From the NCBI GenBank assembly GCA_031288935.1, contig JAITQL010000128.1:1-7732 (forward strand): a stretch of 7,732 nt of DNA. The letters run 5' to 3'. Under the pieces are notes generated by a model. It was given only the letters and a program-made list of their open reading frames with translations, made no database searches and had not been told where the DNA came from. This DNA comes from Tannerella sp. GTDB taxonomy: Bacteria; Bacteroidota; Bacteroidia; Bacteroidales; Tannerellaceae. Below are positions 5,117 to 7,732 of the stretch, piece by piece. Made by a program: the position numbers and the translations under genes. Within the stretch, counting starts at the first letter, position 1; every line of letters starts with the position of its first letter.

Positions 5117-7267
5117 TTAATTGTTGAACGTAACCGCAAGCCCGATTTTGAGAACCATCGGATTGAGCGGGTAGTGCGGCATGGAGAAATACGACGGATG
5201 ATCAATGATCAGACTGCTCAGGTTATATCCGGATACGAAGAAACAGGTCTGCTTGAGGTGAAAGTTGGCGTAGGCGTTGAGCAGGGGATAGCCTCCCGTT
5301 TTCATCTGATCCTGGAGCTGGAACTGCTGCGTGGCCGGCTCGTAGGCGGGGACGTGGTAGGGCGTGTAGTAATGCACGTCGACGCCGAGTTGAACGCTCA
5401 GCACCCTGACCAGCCGGAAGGCAACGTACATGTTGGAATAGACGCTCAGTTGCGGCAGGGGCAACACCTGATCGTTACTGCTCAACTGATAGGCCAGTTC
5501 GTTTTCCCATCCGAAGGCCTTGAAGCGGACGTCCTGTTTCAGGCGGCCGGTGATGACCTGCAGGTTGCTGCCGTACTGTTCCGGCACGCCGGACGTATTG
5601 AAAAAGACGTGATTCTGTATGCTTTCCACGCCGACGGACACCTGAGTATGCGTCTGTTCCCAGGCGGCCAGCCCCTCGGCATATACCCGCTGAACATGCT
5701 TCAGGTTCGCATCCCACCAGAAATAACGGCTGTGATGATGACGCTGGTAAAAGGCCGGCGTCAGGTTTTTGACATATCCCCTGGCCTGTATGGAAGCCTC
5801 CTTGCCGAAGAGACGGAAGTGCGTCTGCACGTTGCCGTCGAGGCGAAACTCGCCCAGGTCATCACCCATTACGCACAGCTCGCCCCTCGCCTGATACGTC
5901 AGGACGCTTCCCTGACGCTTCGCCAGCTCCGCGCCCAGATAGGTCGACAGTTCTTCGTATTTCATTTTCCCGAGCAGGGAATCGCCGGGCAGGAAAAACT
6001 TCCGTTTCTCGAAACTGGCAAAAGCCGTCAATCCGAACTTCGCCCAGTCCTGAAATCCTTCGCGCAGGGCGAGCGCCACGGTATTGGTCAGCCGCCACGC
6101 CGAGGTGTAGTCGTTCAGCAGCGAATCCGCCTTTCCGAAACGGTTGGCGTAGCACGTGTCAATCGTCCGGGACAGGTCGGTCGAGACAAACCGCCGGCTG
6201 CTGTTTTCATATTCGACGGTGTGAATAATGCTGGAGACGGGAACAAATACCTCGTCGGCGTGAATATCTTCCTCCTCTTCCGCCGCGGTCGCCGGCTGCT
6301 GCTGTGGAGACGTACCGTCCGCGTTCTCCTTCTCTTTCTCCGCCTCGCGCACTTCCTGCGCCTTCTGTTCCTCTCTCTGCTGTTCCTTTTGCATTTTCCT
6401 TTCCAGCTCCCTTTCGGTCAATTCGCGGTAGAAACCGAGGTTGTAGCGGTGCGAGAGGAAGAAATTCTGTCCCCGTACCCGGTTCCAGGCATTGGTGAAG
6501 CGGGTAGGAAACGACTGCGTATCCACCTTCCGGCGTCCGTTCGCAAATTCGTCGGGATGCGTGACGTAGCGGTCGTTCGTCAGTCCGCCGTTTTCGCTGT
6601 TCACCATGTTGAAATTGCGAACATGCGCATGGGCTTCGTAACGGTCAGAGATGTAATCGCCGAAAAAACGGTAGTTAATCATCTTGTTCCCGTTCGACTG
6701 ATAATGCCCTCGGCTGTAAATGTAGTCGAAATCCCCGCCGGCATTGACTTTCCGGCCGAAGTTGCTTGTCAGAAATATTTTCAGCTGTTCTTCGCGGTTG
6801 GTCGACCCTCCGCCGCGCGTATACAGAATGTTGGAATAAGGCAGTTTCGTATCGTAGAAACACCCGTTTTGAGACGTGACGATGTATTGGTGATAGGCGT
6901 CGGCAAAGATAAAGTCGCGTTCCTCGTTCCGTTCGGCGAAGATGCGGCTTTGCGTCGGCGAGGCGATATTGGCCGTATAAGCCACGGCGACACCCTGCCC
7001 TTCCGTAAAGGTACGGTTCGCCATGTTCAAATAAGCCGTATCTAAGGGAGCGATGTACCGGTCGCCCAGTTTTGTCAGGCGGTAAGCCGTAATGCGCTGC
7101 GTCGCCGTCGAATCGTTGTCCGTCGTCAGCGTATCGGTCTGCTGCGCCGCCTCGTTCCTGCCCGCCAGCGAGAATCCGCCACGCCCGCCCGCCGGACGGT
7201 TTTGTGCCGCAAGCCCCATCGAACAGGCCACAGTCATATATATAAATATGTATAGATTTCGTTTCAT
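5117..7267 (-). CDS. Bacteroidetes putative porin (Porin_10-like outer-membrane beta-barrel)
   Basis: A 716-residue outer-membrane barrel of the Bacteroidetes 'putative porin' type. ATG 7267 is chosen because it opens a clear signal peptide (MKRNLYIFIYMTVACSMG, cleavage likely after AA at 20-21). The 47 upstream in-frame codons, back to 7408, are not signal-like and include the probable promoter. The mature protein begins with a Gly/Arg-rich stretch, then alternating aromatic strands, for example TAYLNMANRTF, GRKVNAGGDFDYIYSRG and FFGDYISDRYEAHAHVRNF, and ends GLAVTFNN, a plausible final beta strand. A charged low-complexity insert (about 284-339) of Glu, Lys, Arg and Gln followed by QQQP and EEEED interrupts the barrel and is probably a helical or disordered loop or periplasmic segment. 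It is first in a two-gene unit with the solute-binding protein. The substrate is unknown. Confidence 0.9.
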   Translation of the reverse strand: MKRNLYIFIYMTVACSMGLAAQNRPAGGRGGFSLAGRNEAAQQTDTLTTDNDSTATQRITAYRLTKLGDRYIAPLDTAYLNMANRTFTEGQGVAVAYTANIASPTQSRIFAERNEERDFIFADAYHQYIVTSQNGCFYDTKLPYSNILYTRGGGSTNREEQLKIFLTSNFGRKVNAGGDFDYIYSRGHYQSNGNKMINYRFFGDYISDRYEAHAHVRNFNMVNSENGGLTNDRYVTHPDEFANGRRKVDTQSFPTRFTNAWNRVRGQNFFLSHRYNLGFYRELTERELERKMQKEQQREEQKAQEVREAEKEKENADGTSPQQQPATAAEEEEDIHADEVFVPVSSIIHTVEYENSSRRFVSTDLSRTIDTCYANRFGKADSLLNDYTSAWRLTNTVALALREGFQDWAKFGLTAFASFEKRKFFLPGDSLLGKMKYEELSTYLGAELAKRQGSVLTYQARGELCVMGDDLGEFRLDGNVQTHFRLFGKEASIQARGYVKNLTPAFYQRHHHSRYFWWDANLKHVQRVYAEGLAAWEQTHTQVSVGVESIQNHVFFNTSGVPEQYGSNLQVITGRLKQDVRFKAFGWENELAYQLSSNDQVLPLPQLSVYSNMYVAFRLVRVLSVQLGVDVHYYTPYHVPAYEPATQQFQLQDQMKTGGYPLLNAYANFHLKQTCFFVSGYNLSSLIIDHPSYFSMPHYPLNPMVLKIGLAVTFNN

Positions 7268-7445
7268 ACCTGCGGCAAAGATATAACGAATAAATGAATT
7301 ATGCTTTGGCAGAGGGAAAAGAATCTTTGAATCATGGTTTGCGTTTTTGATCTTCCGTACGCCGGAACTCCGCCAACAACTTCCGCCGTTCGGGGATTTT
7401 CCTGCCATGACGGCGATCCCGACAGGCGATCCCGTCCCCGCAAAC
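7268..7445. other. Gene-free stretch between porin start and the repeat array
   Basis: No convincing gene is seen. It contains the porin -7 box (7276-7283) and, at 7412-7434, a 10-bp direct repeat GGCGATCCCG with a 13-bp period (7412-7421 and 7425-7434). CGGGGA (7391-7396) and TCCCCG (7435-7440) form a distant 6-bp inverted pair. A minus-strand frame running from the array down to 7264 stays open here, but its sequence is not family-like. Confidence 0.5.
7276..7283 (-). promoter_or_regulatory. Bacteroides-type -7 box TATCTTTG for the porin operon
   Basis: On the minus strand TATCTTTG matches TAnnTTTG exactly and ends 8 nt before the porin ATG. No TTTG is found at the usual -33 spacing. If transcription starts 5-7 nt past the box, as is common, the mRNA would have a leader of only a few nucleotides. 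Confidence 0.5.
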
Positions 7446-7692
7446 CGTCCATATACTCGAGTATATCGCCCGCATACTCGAGTATATCCGTCATATGCTC
7501 GAGCATATCTCCCGCATACTCGAGTATATCACCCATATACTCGAGCATATCATCCGCGTACTCGAGTATATCACCCATATACTCGAGCATATCATCCGCA
7601 TACTCGAGTATATCTGCCATATACTCGAGCATATTTCCCGCGTACTCGAGTATATCGTCCATATGCTCGAGCATATTCCCCGTATGCTTGAA
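7446..7692. repeat. 21-bp palindromic tandem array (11 CTCGAG units plus one decayed unit)
   Basis: CTCGAG starts at 7456, 7477, 7498, 7519, 7540, 7561, 7582, 7603, 7624, 7645 and 7666, exactly 21 bp apart each time; a twelfth, altered core CTTGAA is at 7687. Each core sits in a palindrome of up to 16 bp (for example ATATACTCGAGTATAT, 7451-7466) with a 5-bp spacer such as CGCCC or CACCC. Arms vary, but two units (7498, 7666) changed both sides together to ATATG...CATAT, keeping the symmetry. A-type (GCATA or GCGTA arm) and B-type (CATATA arm) units alternate, and 7531-7572 and 7573-7614 are 42-bp copies differing at one base. Twenty-one bp is two helical turns and seven codons, so sites face the same side of DNA and several frames stay open through it. 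The array lies about 180 bp upstream of the porin operon. Its role is unknown. Confidence 0.95.
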
Positions 7693-7709
7693 CACGGTTC
7701 TTGCCGATA

Positions 7710-7724
7710 GGAATACATTATTCC
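7710..7724. repeat. Short inverted repeat GGAATA-CAT-TATTCC
   Basis: GGAATA (7710-7715) and TATTCC (7719-7724) are perfect inverted copies around 3 nt, just beyond the decayed last array unit and close to the window edge. It could be an operator for a gene to the right; no more can be said. Confidence 0.35.
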
Positions 7725-7732
7725 AAAAGGGT

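Noticed and set aside
5090..7045. Plus-strand open frame of 651 codons
   Set aside because: It is antisense to the porin gene. The porin strand has a signal peptide and a beta-barrel pattern; this one is rich in V, R and G with no domain signs.
7220..7267. Lipoprotein signal at Cys15 of the porin
   Set aside because: The residues before the Cys (T-V-A) do not fit a good lipobox, and an ordinary cleavage site after AA at 20-21 suits an outer-membrane barrel better.
7446..7692. CRISPR array
   Set aside because: The spacers are only 5 bp and nearly constant, and the repeats are 16-bp palindromes. CRISPR spacers are much longer and unique, and no cas gene is visible.

Overview
The window looks like a chromosomal segment from a member of the Bacteroidales (Bacteroidota), with fairly GC-rich genes and AT-richer gaps. 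The evidence is a SusC/RagA-type TonB-dependent receptor, a Bacteroidetes 'putative porin', a Bacteroidetes-style AraC regulator, weak or absent Shine-Dalgarno sequences, and matches to the Bacteroides -7 promoter element TAnnTTTG next to several starts. The species cannot be fixed from the sequence alone.

Layout, left to right. (1) Positions 1-2017, minus strand: the first 672 codons of a SusC-like outer-membrane receptor, cut by the left edge. Its usual SusD partner would lie beyond that edge. (2) 2018-2794: a 777-bp gene-free region between the receptor and a divergent AraC gene. It holds small hairpins, a run of ten C, six copies of a 7-bp motif (TTCCATT or its complement), a perfect 12-bp inverted repeat and a -7 promoter box. 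(3) 2795-4263, plus strand: an AraC-family regulator, then a small 2[4Fe-4S] ferredoxin and a two-helix membrane protein that overlap by 4 nt. (4) 4281-7267, minus strand: a two-gene unit of a 716-residue porin followed after 5 nt by a membrane-anchored solute-binding protein resembling the N-terminal half of MltF. It is convergent with the ferredoxin pair, only 17 bp away. (5) 7268-7732: no convincing gene. It contains the porin's probable promoter and an array of twelve 21-bp units, each centred on a palindrome with core CTCGAG (the last unit decayed).

Functionally there are three modules. The receptor, probably controlled through the complex intergenic region, would import a glycan or other ligand. 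The ferredoxin and membrane protein, downstream of the AraC gene, look like a minimal inner-membrane redox pair. The porin and solute-binding protein may deal with outer-membrane permeation and periplasmic ligand sensing.

The most unusual item is the 21-bp palindrome array. Its exact two-helical-turn period, conserved core, paired arm changes and 42-bp higher-order repeat deserve follow-up. Next comes the cluster of TTCCATT motifs. No complete novel multi-gene system such as defence or secretion is evident.
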